This document shows, piece after piece, positions 19,763 through 29,286 of a DNA stretch of 32,861 bases. The notes below the pieces were generated by a model. It ran no database searches, was not told where the DNA came from, and saw only the letters and a program-made list of their open reading frames with translations. Position numbers and translations under genes: made by a program. The DNA comes from Byssochlamys sp. IMV 00236 (taxonomy: Eukaryota > Ascomycota > Eurotiomycetes > Eurotiales > Thermoascaceae): the NCBI GenBank assembly GCA_001931875.2, contig MSJH02000012.1:1-32861 (forward strand). Direction: 5' to 3'. Every line of letters begins with the position of its first letter. Position 1 is the first letter of the stretch.

Positions 19763-22177
19763 CTATCTGCTTCCATTCAAATATCTGTCGCGTTCCATTT
19801 CAGCTGGTGTCATCATCTTTTCACTTGCCATCCATGGAATCACTCCGCGATTCTTTTTATCTTTTCTCATCGTACTAAAGAACCCTCTTTTATCTTCCAC
19901 GATATCAGACTCCTTTTCTGTGTCCATAGTCTGGATGACAGAGAGTCGTGAAGCTCCATTCTTTTGTGCTCTTCCGTTCCATGTAGACGAGGGATACCCG
20001 CCGCTGATCCTGACAGCTGTTGTTACGCTCGTGCCTCCACTGCTTTGTCTACTGTGATCACGACTTTGTTCTGCATTCATTGAAGAAAAGCGATCAGCAA
20101 GGAAAGATGATTCATCACCAAATGAAGAAGCCAACACCTTGTTACTGCCATTCATGCCTATCGAGAGACGCTGTTGTTGATTCATTGGATTTTGACGTAT
20201 CTGGATGTGATCCATCTCATCGTCTGGAATGACCGTGCGTACAGTAGAAGACGAGAAAGACACGACAGGATCAGGTGCCTGGAGTGGTTCATCTTGTGGG
20301 CGACTGGTAGATGAGGATCGCTTTGCTTGTTGTGCCAATAGTGACTTTGTTAAAAGCGTTTGTCGAGGAGAGATGAACTTGTTTGCTCCTAATTGTTGTA
20401 TATAAGCCACATCTGTCTCATGATCTGTATTGCTCACTTGTGTTGAATGAATCGTTTCTTTATGGTACGATACCCCCTGTGCTGCAGGTTCTACTCCTTG
20501 CTTTGATGAAAACGATCTGGATTGCTTCAGGATAATATCGTCTGCTTCTACCTTTTGCGATGATTCATCTATACTATGCCTTGTGTTGGTTAAACGTGAT
20601 TTCGAGGGTGACTCAGGGACAAGCCTGTGTGAATAACTCTTTCTTCTACTGTTCTGACTTTCGACAGGTGCGATTGGCTGTTGTGATAAACCATGCTCAA
20701 CATCGATTTCCATCTTTTGACTATCACTTGGTGATACTTTATTGATGTTGGTCAGGGATGAAGATTGATCAAACAAGCCTCTGATTGATTTATTGACACC
20801 TTGTGTGGCATTGGCCGTCAGTGTCTTTAATGTGTTTCTACCAAGAGTACCGCGCTTTGCAGAGTTGTTACGTGAGACGGCTCCATCTGATTTGCTTTTA
20901 TCAGGCTCTGGCACAAAGAGAGCACCCGTGCCTTTCGATATAGTACCGTTAAGTGCAAATACTGAATCGTTGAGAGAGGCTCTATACTGGCTGACGGATA
21001 ACGATGATTCAGAATTTTTCATGCCATTCGTACGAATTTCAGGAACACCATTGCTACTCTCGCCACCTTCCCACCATTTTGAGATATCGAGGGCATTAGC
21101 CACTGGCTTCCGATCATTTTTGCTAAGGGTGCCTGGTAAAGGATCGGATTCAGGCGGAAGGTCTTCACCTTGGAACAAACTATTTTGGCGCATAAAACGC
21201 CTTACTGATCCTGAGCTAATTGTCACATGCTCATTAGCGTCAGGAGAGCGAATGGATCGAACAGTTGCATATTTAGACGTCTCTTGCTTGGGAGGAGTTA
21301 CTACATCATCAGGTAAATCAGGATGTATGACCATAGAGCGGGACTTCGCCTTTTTTGAAGCACTACGTATGACGCGCTTTGCTGCCGCTGTCGGTTCTTC
21401 ATCCTGTTGGACGTCCTCTATCTGTGGGATCTTGCTGGCCTTAGGCATCCCTATTTGCGTTCTTTCATTGTTGACTGCGACGATGGACTGACGTGAGTAT
21501 TCTTTTGTTCCATCCGTAAACATTTTTTGAGCAGGCACTGCTTTTATACCGCTGGCACTAGTTGGCTTTCGGATGGATTGATAAAGTGACCTTCTGATAG
21601 TAGATGCCTTTCGTTGGATGTTTGAAGCCGCATTAGAGATTGAGTCTAGGTCGATCGATATGAAGACACTGTGCATGCTCTGACGTTTCATGCCATCTGT
21701 CTTACCGTGTACATACAAATCATATAGATCACAGTTAGAGCCATCGAGTTCCATTTTGTCTGCAAAGAATGAGGTAGAAGGGGGAGGGAGTGGCAATGAG
21801 ATCTTGATCTCCTGAAGTGGTTCAGGAGGGCCGTCTTCTAGTTCTTCTTCTTGTGGCTCTGGTCTTGCTAAAGTGGCGGAGTTTGTTGGTTGCATAGGTG
21901 ATGATGATCTCGTCGGTTTCTCGGTATCATGAGTATCTATTTTTGCCAACTGTTTTGACTGCTGCTTTTGCTGATGTGCTGTCACCAGTGTCTCCAATGA
22001 TTCCACAGATGGTTTTTTATTAAAGTTTCTATTTGACATACGGCTCCTTCTGATGAATCGTCGAACGAAAATAGTGATGAATACAATCAACATAATGGCA
22101 AGTATGGAAATGACGACTACTGTCCATACAGGTGCTGCAGATACAATGGCTCCATTGAATTGTCCTTGAGGGTCCAT
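19763..22177 (-). CDS. single-pass membrane protein with long Ser-rich tail, unknown function
   Basis: Intronless gene of 804 residues starting at ATG 22177; I do not recognise the family. Residues 1-16 are uncharged to mildly polar; 17-38 form one strong hydrophobic segment (WTVVVISILAIMLIVFITIF), followed at once by RRFIRRSR, so by the positive-inside rule the long C-terminal part should face the cytosol. There is no cleavable signal peptide pattern, so a signal-anchor topology is likely. The tail is mostly disordered, Ser/Thr/Pro/Gln-rich, and holds many basophilic sites of the R-R-x-S or R-x-x-S type (for example RRSLYQS, RQNSL, RRKSYS, RNNS). Short ordered-looking blocks are YDLYVHGKTDGMKRQSMHSV (about 155-180) and the last 40 residues. 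A plasma membrane or ER adaptor or sensor is conceivable, but this is guesswork. Confidence 0.8.
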   Translation of the reverse strand: MDPQGQFNGAIVSAAPVWTVVVISILAIMLIVFITIFVRRFIRRSRMSNRNFNKKPSVESLETLVTAHQQKQQSKQLAKIDTHDTEKPTRSSSPMQPTNSATLARPEPQEEELEDGPPEPLQEIKISLPLPPPSTSFFADKMELDGSNCDLYDLYVHGKTDGMKRQSMHSVFISIDLDSISNAASNIQRKASTIRRSLYQSIRKPTSASGIKAVPAQKMFTDGTKEYSRQSIVAVNNERTQIGMPKASKIPQIEDVQQDEEPTAAAKRVIRSASKKAKSRSMVIHPDLPDDVVTPPKQETSKYATVRSIRSPDANEHVTISSGSVRRFMRQNSLFQGEDLPPESDPLPGTLSKNDRKPVANALDISKWWEGGESSNGVPEIRTNGMKNSESSLSVSQYRASLNDSVFALNGTISKGTGALFVPEPDKSKSDGAVSRNNSAKRGTLGRNTLKTLTANATQGVNKSIRGLFDQSSSLTNINKVSPSDSQKMEIDVEHGLSQQPIAPVESQNSRRKSYSHRLVPESPSKSRLTNTRHSIDESSQKVEADDIILKQSRSFSSKQGVEPAAQGVSYHKETIHSTQVSNTDHETDVAYIQQLGANKFISPRQTLLTKSLLAQQAKRSSSTSRPQDEPLQAPDPVVSFSSSTVRTVIPDDEMDHIQIRQNPMNQQQRLSIGMNGSNKVLASSFGDESSFLADRFSSMNAEQSRDHSRQSSGGTSVTTAVRISGGYPSSTWNGRAQKNGASRLSVIQTMDTEKESDIVEDKRGFFSTMRKDKKNRGVIPWMASEKMMTPAEMERDRYLNGSR

Positions 22178-22739
22178 GGGCTTGAATGGTTATATTAAAT
22201 GAAACAGGATATGGATTATAAAGTGTAGCTTACTTTTAATAAGAATTAGGTAAAGATTAATAAGGATAAAAGGGAAAAAAAAAAAGAGAGTTACGGAAAT
22301 AAAAAGCAAGTGATAGATGAGCCTCAAGACTATTCATCACGCGGGCTGTTTACAAACTATAAGCTAAAGGGGAGTAAATAGGAGATTATCCTAGGAGATC
22401 GAGGAGTACGGGGGATGATGGGCGGAAATAAGGGAGAACTTTTTTTTTATTGTAAAGAAGTAGTTAAGCTTAAAATAAGGAGAGGAGCAATTATAAATAT
22501 ACCCATCTTACTCACTTGCTCTCTCTCTCTCTTTTTCTTATTTTACGAATTCAATTTATGCAATTCATTACTTGATACAACAGTCAAGTTTAATTGTTTT
22601 TGCCAATTGTTGTAATGCGGCATTTGAAATAAGAAGATCAGGGCGTCAGTTTGTTAATAATGAAAATGTATGCAAGACCGGTTACATTAGGTTACATTGC
22701 TGTTGAAGCAAGGTTACTTAAAAATATAAAAGAAAACAT
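22178..22739. other. intergenic: promoter side of the membrane protein gene, 3' flank of NOP4
   Basis: Head side of the minus-strand membrane protein gene and tail side of NOP4. A CT-dinucleotide tract (about 22518-22532) and A runs (near 22275) are present. No gene or structured RNA was recognised. Confidence 0.5.
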
Positions 22740-24982
22740 TTATTTTCTCTTTTTAAAAGCCTTTTTAGGTTTATGCTTGCCGGCTATACTCTTTTCCTCT
22801 TCTCTGGGTCTCTTCTTGCCAATCATAGGCTCATCTTTAGTCATACCTTGTGGTCTTTTACCTCTTCTCTCTACCACATCTTTGTTCTCCAGTGAAAATT
22901 CAACAATAAGTCTCTTTCCTTTAAAAACATCTGGATTGTTATTCAGGTATCTTAGAGAAGCAAGTGCGTGTGCATGTGTCGTAAATTCCAAAAAGCCATA
23001 ACCTTTTGAACGAAGCTTGTTTGTTGTAGTGTCTATTCTATCTTTACTTCGGACAATCTTTGCTTGTTTAACACGAGGCAGGTATTGCCATCCTTCTTGT
23101 TTTTCTTCTTTTGAGAGATCTTCGCGAAGGCCAGCCTTTACTTCATTCTTAAACTTTTGAACACTGCTGACACCAAGTGCCTTGAGGTCCTTGTCATCCA
23201 CCTTTATAGGTAAGTTACGAATCGAAAGACGAGTCTTGGATATATACAAAGATGGATTATTACTGACAAGCTTCTTTCTGCTAGAGAAAGACATTTGACG
23301 TTTTGTTAATTCTGATGGTGTTAATGTTTCAGCAGCAGGTGTTCCAGGGAAGATGACACCTTCACGCATGAGATACAGATTACGTTTATCTTCCTTTCTT
23401 TTTTGTGATAAATTGTCGTCCTTGATCTGCTTGGCTTGTTCACGATCCACGGCTAACGTAACATCTAACACTCGTCCATGGAGTGTGAACTTGGCACCAT
23501 CGCCTGATGTTGACTCGGGTGTGATGATACTCTTGAACATCAGTCCCTTCTTCTTCTTTTCACGCTTAGAGAGTAAATCCTTCATTGCTTCTGCATCATT
23601 TGTTTCATCCTTTTGAGACAAATTACGAAGAGCTTGTGCTGCCTCTAAACATTTATCAGCATCTTCTTTCTTTTTCATACAAACAAAGCCTGTTCCACGC
23701 GATAACTTAGTTTCTGGGTCTCTTGTAATTTTGGCGTACACAACTGGTCCCCAGTTTTCTTGAAACCTAGTGAGAGGTGATTAATTTCTTGTTAAATAAA
23801 GAGCTACGATGAACTTACAATTGCTTCAAATCTTCTTCGGTTGACTCAAACAAGAGATTACGAATGAACAATGTTCGGCCTTCAGCAGGAGTTGGGCCCT
23901 TAGGCTTACTTGACTTCTTTGTTTCTTTTTTAGTCTTTGTTTTTCCTTCTTCATCTGAGCTGTCATCATCTTCTTCTTCACTTTCATCTTCGTCATTCTC
24001 ACTGTCCTCGGTGTCGGCCTCGCCTTCTTCTTCACTTTCAGCGTCCATTTCTTCGTCTTGATCAACTTCTTCATCGCTTTCTTCATCAGAGTCGCTTTCA
24101 TCTTCATCTTCGTTATCTTCCATTTCTGCGTCACTCTCTTCGCCGCTTTGATCTTCACTTTCATCATCTTTATCTTGCTCTTCCATCTTCACATCCTTAT
24201 CAACTGACTGCTCTGTCTCAGTCTGTTTTGCTTCGCTTTCTTCGTACATGCGCTTAGGAAGAGACCAATCGACAGCAATTGTTCTACCATGATGTTGAGT
24301 TGCATTTAATGCATCCATAGCCTACACATACACAAAGTTAGACTATGTTTCTTCTTTTATAGGACTAACCTACCGCTTTGGCTTCATCTATTTTTTCAAA
24401 CTGTACAAAGGCAAATCCACGAAGGGGACCTCCTTCCCATTTACGAGGAAGCTTGACATCATGTACATTACCATGCGCACTGAACAATTTCTTTAAATCA
24501 GCTTCTCTATATTTCCAGGGCAAATTACGAACGATCAAACGGGCATTGACGTCAAATTGAGTATCCTGAGCTGGCGTGGCTTTCTTCTTTTGTTCAGGAA
24601 CCTCTTCTTTTTTCTTTGCTTCTTCATGAGCAGCAGTCTCTGACTTACGTTTGGCAAACTCGACTCTTAACTTTCTTCCTTTAAATTTCGTATTGTTCAG
24701 TTTTGTGATTGCTGTCTGAGCGTCTTCTTCCATCGCATAGTGAACATAACCAAATCCTTTGTTTTTCACCGGTTTCTTCTCTTCTTCCTTTTGCTGTTCA
24801 TCTTCTTTACGTTCTGTAACAACAAACGCCTTTCGAACAGGACCAATCTCGCCAAACAATTGTTCCAGATCTTCGTTTGTAGCATCATAAGGAAGTCCTC
24901 TTACAAATAATGTCAGCTTCGCATGAGATTCTACTTGTGCCTTGGTTTCTACAGTGTTTTCAACTTTCTCTTCGTCAGCCAT
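22740..24982 (-). CDS. NOP4: nucleolar RNA-binding protein Nop4/RBM28
   Basis: Ribosome biogenesis factor for the 60S subunit, acting on pre-rRNA in the nucleolus. Exons 24374-24982, 23819-24321 and 22740-23766 encode 712 residues (yeast Nop4 about 685); both introns are GT-AG. The first in-frame ATG is at 24982. Four RRMs are visible: about 22-108 (LTLFVRGLPY, KGFGYVHY), 147-225 (ARLIVRNLPW, RGFAFVQF), 351-475 (RTLFIRNLLF, RGTGFVCM, with an inserted segment before the final strand) and 548-675 (TRLSIRNLPI, KGYGFLEF). RRM2 and RRM3 are separated by a very acidic Asp/Glu/Ser stretch (about 249-329). The C-terminus is Lys/Arg-rich (KKRPREEEK, KKAFKKRK), fitting nucleolar targeting. The four-RRM layout with an acidic spacer is the Nop4 signature. 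Confidence 0.95.
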
Positions 24983-25460
24983 TGTTTGAGGTTCCTGCTC
25001 GTTGATCAAAAAGTAAATGAAAAAAGATTGAGATCTTGTGGTGAATTGGTAGGTGTGGCTTGATAGAGATAACCGGTCACAAAGATTGCCTAAAAAATCA
25101 ACTCCGTTTCATGCAGGCACTCTAATGAGCTTTATCATTGTGGTGAACACTACATGCACCAGGAAATGCACCAGAAAATAGGCTAATGCTACGAGCGCTT
25201 AATTAGGAAGCTACCTATATTGTCACTATACAACTTCGCACTATCAATACCTAACCTAAGGCTGTCTAGTTCACCCTTCCTAATATAAAATGTGAATTTA
25301 TCATAATTACATGTGTTCTTACTTTTTTGTTAATAGCACCTGCAACATAAATAAATAAGTAATAACAACTTTTTTAGATCGACAAAAAAGGTGGTACAAT
25401 AACCAAATAGCTTTCCGTACAGAACTATTTTTGTGCGAGAACTAATCCCTCCTTTCGTCT
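24983..25460. other. intergenic, NOP4 promoter side
   Basis: AT-rich DNA upstream of NOP4. No coding frame, RNA gene or clear core promoter element was recognised. Confidence 0.5.
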
Positions 25461-25467
25461 TTTAATA

Positions 25468-26482
25468 TATTTAGTGATTGCTTCTTCTATCTTGAAAGTA
25501 GCTAACGAACAAAATGTAGTGATGTGGAAAGATATTATTACGGAAATGACAGAGCTGATACAGCAAAGTTACGAGGGCAGAAGAATCAAAGTTTTCCAAG
25601 GTGATTGAAAAAGAAGGATAAAGTCTGTCGTAAAATCGATGGGATACAAACTTTGAATCCGGGAGTGACTTTTTCGTTGCCCTGGACACTGCCATTTTTG
25701 CAAAAGCATCAGGCAATAAGTCAACGGAGTCAACGGAGTCAAACTACAAACTAGAAGCATTAGAAAAAGAATACATCCTTGGCATATATAACAGCATCCC
25801 TGACGTGCTTGATATGAGTTATTATAATACTATATATTTTACAGCAGACCATACATTCTACTTTACATTCCTCTACTGCATCTGATGAAGAATACTAACA
25901 GCAATAGTACATAAATGATCATGCTGACAACATTAAATATCAGTAGTAGCCATAGATTCTCCCATATAAAATGCATACGCGTCTTATTTTAATAATACTC
26001 TTTTCTTTTTAATAAATAATGTAATTCGCCTGTCGTCGACTTAATTGCCTTTTTTTAAATAAAAGATCAACTACATTATTGATGCAAATATCTAGACGAT
26101 GATCTCATAAAACTACCAAAAACGCTGAGAGACATGCTTTCAGCTTTGGTCCAGAAGAATCTCGCGCAAGTAAACAATCTTACAGGCACGGGATTTTTGA
26201 TGATGGGTAAGCAAAAAATATTGCAATGTATAGAGCTTTTAATAATGCAACTTTTTAGGACTAAGTATGGAATTGGTAGTAATGGATATACTCGTTGGCC
26301 ATCATATCACACGCATTTCAAGGACCCTAAAACTTGATTTCCCATCAACATTAAATACAATTGCTGTTGACTTTCTTCCTCTTCTTGAGGCTACCTGGAA
26401 GGAGAAGGAATTTATGAAGGCTACGATCAATATTCTAAATAATAGAAAGAGAAAAGCTGCTGAATTAAATACCATCAGCTAG
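25468..26482 (+). pseudogene. broken gene of an unrecognised, probably lineage-specific family
   Basis: Plus-strand coding-like segments in order: 25468-25617 (ends in TGA after IKVFQGD), 25660-25885 in another frame (DFFVALDTAIFAKASGNK, a TEST repeat, then LEALEKEYILGIYN), then two well-formed last exons. The first of these starts after an acceptor-like ctag near 26095 (DDLIKLPKTLRDMLSALVQK) and ends at a gtaag donor near 26204; the second begins after ttttag near 26260 and stays open to TAG at 26482 (LDFPSTLNTIAVDFLPLLEA, ...ILNNRKRKA). The 5' part is frameshifted while the 3' exons remain intact, so decay seems recent or partial. The style resembles large Mucorales families of unknown function I have seen, but I cannot name it. 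A related fragment lies at 15541-15611. Confidence 0.5.
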
Positions 26483-26569
26483 AAAACGCAGCTGCTTTAC
26501 CATACTCTTTCGTCCGTACGTCGGCTATGTAAATAGTCGTTGCCTCTCTATTGCATTACCTGATAAAAT

Positions 26570-27250
26570 ATAGTCACCTCTTTACACTCTACCCAACTTA
26601 AACTCCATTTATACCTTCGCTCAATATTATCAGAACTGTTTTTCTGAATCGAATACATGTGAGCTCTTTTTAAAAGTCAAGTTGGATTCACTTTGTCATA
26701 AAGTCATAAACGAGCGTATTCTTTAACCAACAAACTCGCTAGTCAGGCTATCCATGGCTTGATCAACTACAGCAGATAAGCTGCCATCATAAAAGTTGAT
26801 AAGGTGCCATTTATGTACTCCATTCAGAATCGAAGGACGACCCATTATTTAACTCTAGGGATATCTGATGGATTTTCCTGGTCCTTTTTAACCCGTTTAT
26901 AATCCGTATGCCTATTGACTCTCCAGCTGCTTTACTGCTTGCCCTGGAGTCATAGCTTTTTCGTAAACTAAGAAAAATAGTTGTTCTTTGACGACCATGT
27001 TTCCGATATGAACGAGCTTTGTTTTCATCCTTTTTATCGCGATATGCTTTAGTTTAACATCCATCTCGAAATGCTCATTTCCACTTTCATCTACAACTTC
27101 ACCTTTCCCATTTTCGTAGATAAAACATATGCTCATTTTCGCTTTAAATGTATAAAAGTCAAGTAAAAAGTGAGAAATCTAGTTGCCATCTGATTTAAGC
27201 ACCTGTGAAAAAAGCTGTGTTTCCAATAATTTCTGAAAAAAGTGTGTGTG
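26570..27250 (-). mobile_element. transposon fragment, copy 2, damaged
   Basis: Inverted relative to copy 1. Reading on the minus strand, the outer end (ACACACTTTTTTCAGAAATTATTGG, 27225-27249) leads to the transposase ATG at 27136. About 110 bases of the charged N-terminal part are deleted and the frame shifts, so the product stops after the HTH start (KAMTPGQAVKQLESQ, end 26912). Sequence similar to copy 1 continues, with frameshifts, to about 26731. Beyond the point where copy 1 breaks off, this copy keeps recognisable transposase-like words (YDFM, CNLTFKK, NIERRYKW in shifting frames) to about 26570. It therefore preserves more of the element than copy 1, but is dead. A (TG)n run adjoins the end at 27241-27254. 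Confidence 0.6.
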
Positions 27251-27320
27251 TGTGAGAGCAAAAAATATAAAAAAAAGGCTAGGCAAGAGAACCTTCTTTG
27301 AGCCCTATTTTCTTTATAAA

Positions 27321-28899
27321 ATGGACATTAAAAGTTGGCTACGTACAGTACTTCAACATGCAAGTATAGAACTATCTCAGTATGGCACTAAGCTTGACAC
27401 TGACTATTAAATAGTACCAAGATCCCGAACGAACGTTTCATGACGTGGATGCAGTACTTCAGACCTATGTGTCATTAAAACCAAAGATGGACACTTATAG
27501 TAACTTTTGGAATGTATATTTAGTTGATGTAGACATTAACAATTTCTCTTTGTCTTTTTATTTCATAAGCTTCTAACGATGGACATACACAACTATTACT
27601 ATGTCTTCACGGTACCATTCCAATCACTTATCGTTCTATTCCATATAATATCCCTGTTGCCTTTTGGGTTCCAAAAGAATATCCAAGCACATCACCTATT
27701 CCATATGTTAAACCAACAGCTAATATGCTGATCCGAGAAGGCAGACATGTTGATAAGAGTGGATTATGCTATCATCAATATAGATCAAGCTGGTCAAATG
27801 ATCAAGTAAGAGGATAAATTTGATACACATATCATGACGGATTTATATGGTTTATATAGAAGCATAATCTTTTAGAGCTTATAGCCATACTACAGCAGGT
27901 CTTTGCTCAGGAGCCTCCAGTATATACAAAGCCTAATACTATGCCAACTCCTCCTTCTACTACGACTACTCCCACAACAACGACAGCATCACCACAGTTT
28001 CAAGAGTCACTTTTAGAAAGCCGCACTTCACCTAATCATCAAAGACAGCATATGCCTCATAAACATCCATCATCGTGGGTCAACGAAAGCACTGCGTTAT
28101 ACAATTTGAATCAAGGATTAGCAGTAAGTTTTACATTTTTTATCAAATTAAAAGGACACTAAAAAAAAGCATACATAGTCAATGCACCTGAATTCAACAA
28201 CTCCAGTTTCTAATTCAGCTTCCTTACCCGCCCTGCCTACGATGCCTATGCCACATGTTTCCAGTCCACCAGTAAGACATAACACAGTGGACGGCTATAC
28301 ATCAAACAACAAAAACCTTCATGATGTTCTTTATAGAAAGCTAACCGATAGACTACAGCAGTACAACCTTTCGCTGTCTAGAGAAATTGACAATCTGCTG
28401 ATTCAAAATCGGCAATTAAATGAGGGAGAAGCAAGCATCGAACAGGAATATAGAGCTTTATGTGATCTTAGAGAAAGATTGAACTTTAATAATCTTGTCT
28501 TGGAAACAAGGTCAAAAGAAATTGACGAGATCACAGAACAAGTAAATGCTATGCCTGATGTACAAATAGATGAAACACTGTGTGGGACAAGTGTTGTAGG
28601 AAACCAGTATGTTGATTTGCTATTATTTCTTTTCTTTGACTCATTCATTTGTTGTATATATTTATAGATTGTTTGAATTGGTGGCAGATGATAATGCTAT
28701 ATCAGACACTGTTTATATCCTAGCAAAGGCTTTAAGTTCTGAAAGAATTGATTTGGTTACATTCATGAAGGTATATTGTCAAATCTATTTTTTTTTTCTT
28801 TCTATACTAAATCTCTTTTATTAGTATACACGTATATTATCCAGAGAGCAGTTTATGAAGAGAGCATTGATAAAGAAAATAACTGAGAAAATCACTTAA
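27321..28899 (+). CDS. VPS23: ESCRT-I subunit Vps23/TSG101
   Basis: Ubiquitin-binding ESCRT-I component that sorts cargo into multivesicular bodies on endosomes. Exons 27321-27359, 27415-27499, 27570-27805, 27860-28123, 28179-28606, 28668-28770 and 28825-28899 give 409 residues (human 390, yeast 385). Intron 1 (27360-27414) appears to be GC-AG with donor gcaagt: it is the only join that keeps the frame and yields LQHYQDPERTFHDV, as the family requires. The N-terminal UEV domain (about 1-147) shows NDGHTQLLLCLHGTIPITYR, YNIPVAFWVPKEYP and EPPVYTKP. It has no catalytic Cys, as usual for UEV. A Pro/Thr-rich linker follows, then a coiled coil (about 255-335) and the C-terminal steadiness box (about 352-409, with VYILAKALSSERIDLVTFMK and SREQFMKRALIKKI). 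Confidence 0.95.
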
Positions 28900-29286
28900 T
28901 AAACTCAACTGTATCTCTTTAATCCCTCCCTTGACGTTTTAAAATCGACATGGATGGCACTTGAGGGAAATAAAAAGAAAGTCTATATGATCATTACATA
29001 GTGGTTGCTTTGTTATAAAAAGTCCAAGTTTGTTTATATAAATACAATGCATATAACAATATTAGGTTCAATTTAACATATTCATAAACAGAGCTTTGAA
29101 GTAGAAGAAGCTAATATATTAAGACAAGCTCTAGACGTCCACCCTTTGTCTTAGCTGCAAGTGCTTTCTCTTCTTTGGGGGAGACTAGAGATTAAAAAAC
29201 CAAAAGTGACTTGCACCCTGCAAAGCTGTCATTTGATACCGCTTGCACAAGAGTGATCCTCCATTTCTCGAGATCTTTTTTTTAGA
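28900..29286. other. intergenic
   Basis: Holds the 3' flank of VPS23 (AATAAA at 28969-28974) and the promoter side of the peptidase gene. No clear TATA box near the second ATG; no gene or RNA recognised. Confidence 0.5.

Noticed and set aside
20793..21491. 232-codon open frame on the plus strand
   Set aside because: It lies wholly inside the 804-residue minus-strand gene, starts from a non-ATG codon, and mirrors its Ser-rich codons.
23826..24257. Open frames in several registers over the acidic part of NOP4
   Set aside because: They come from the repetitive Asp/Glu/Ser codons of the NOP4 spacer and give only low-complexity Lys/Met or Leu/His/Ser translations.
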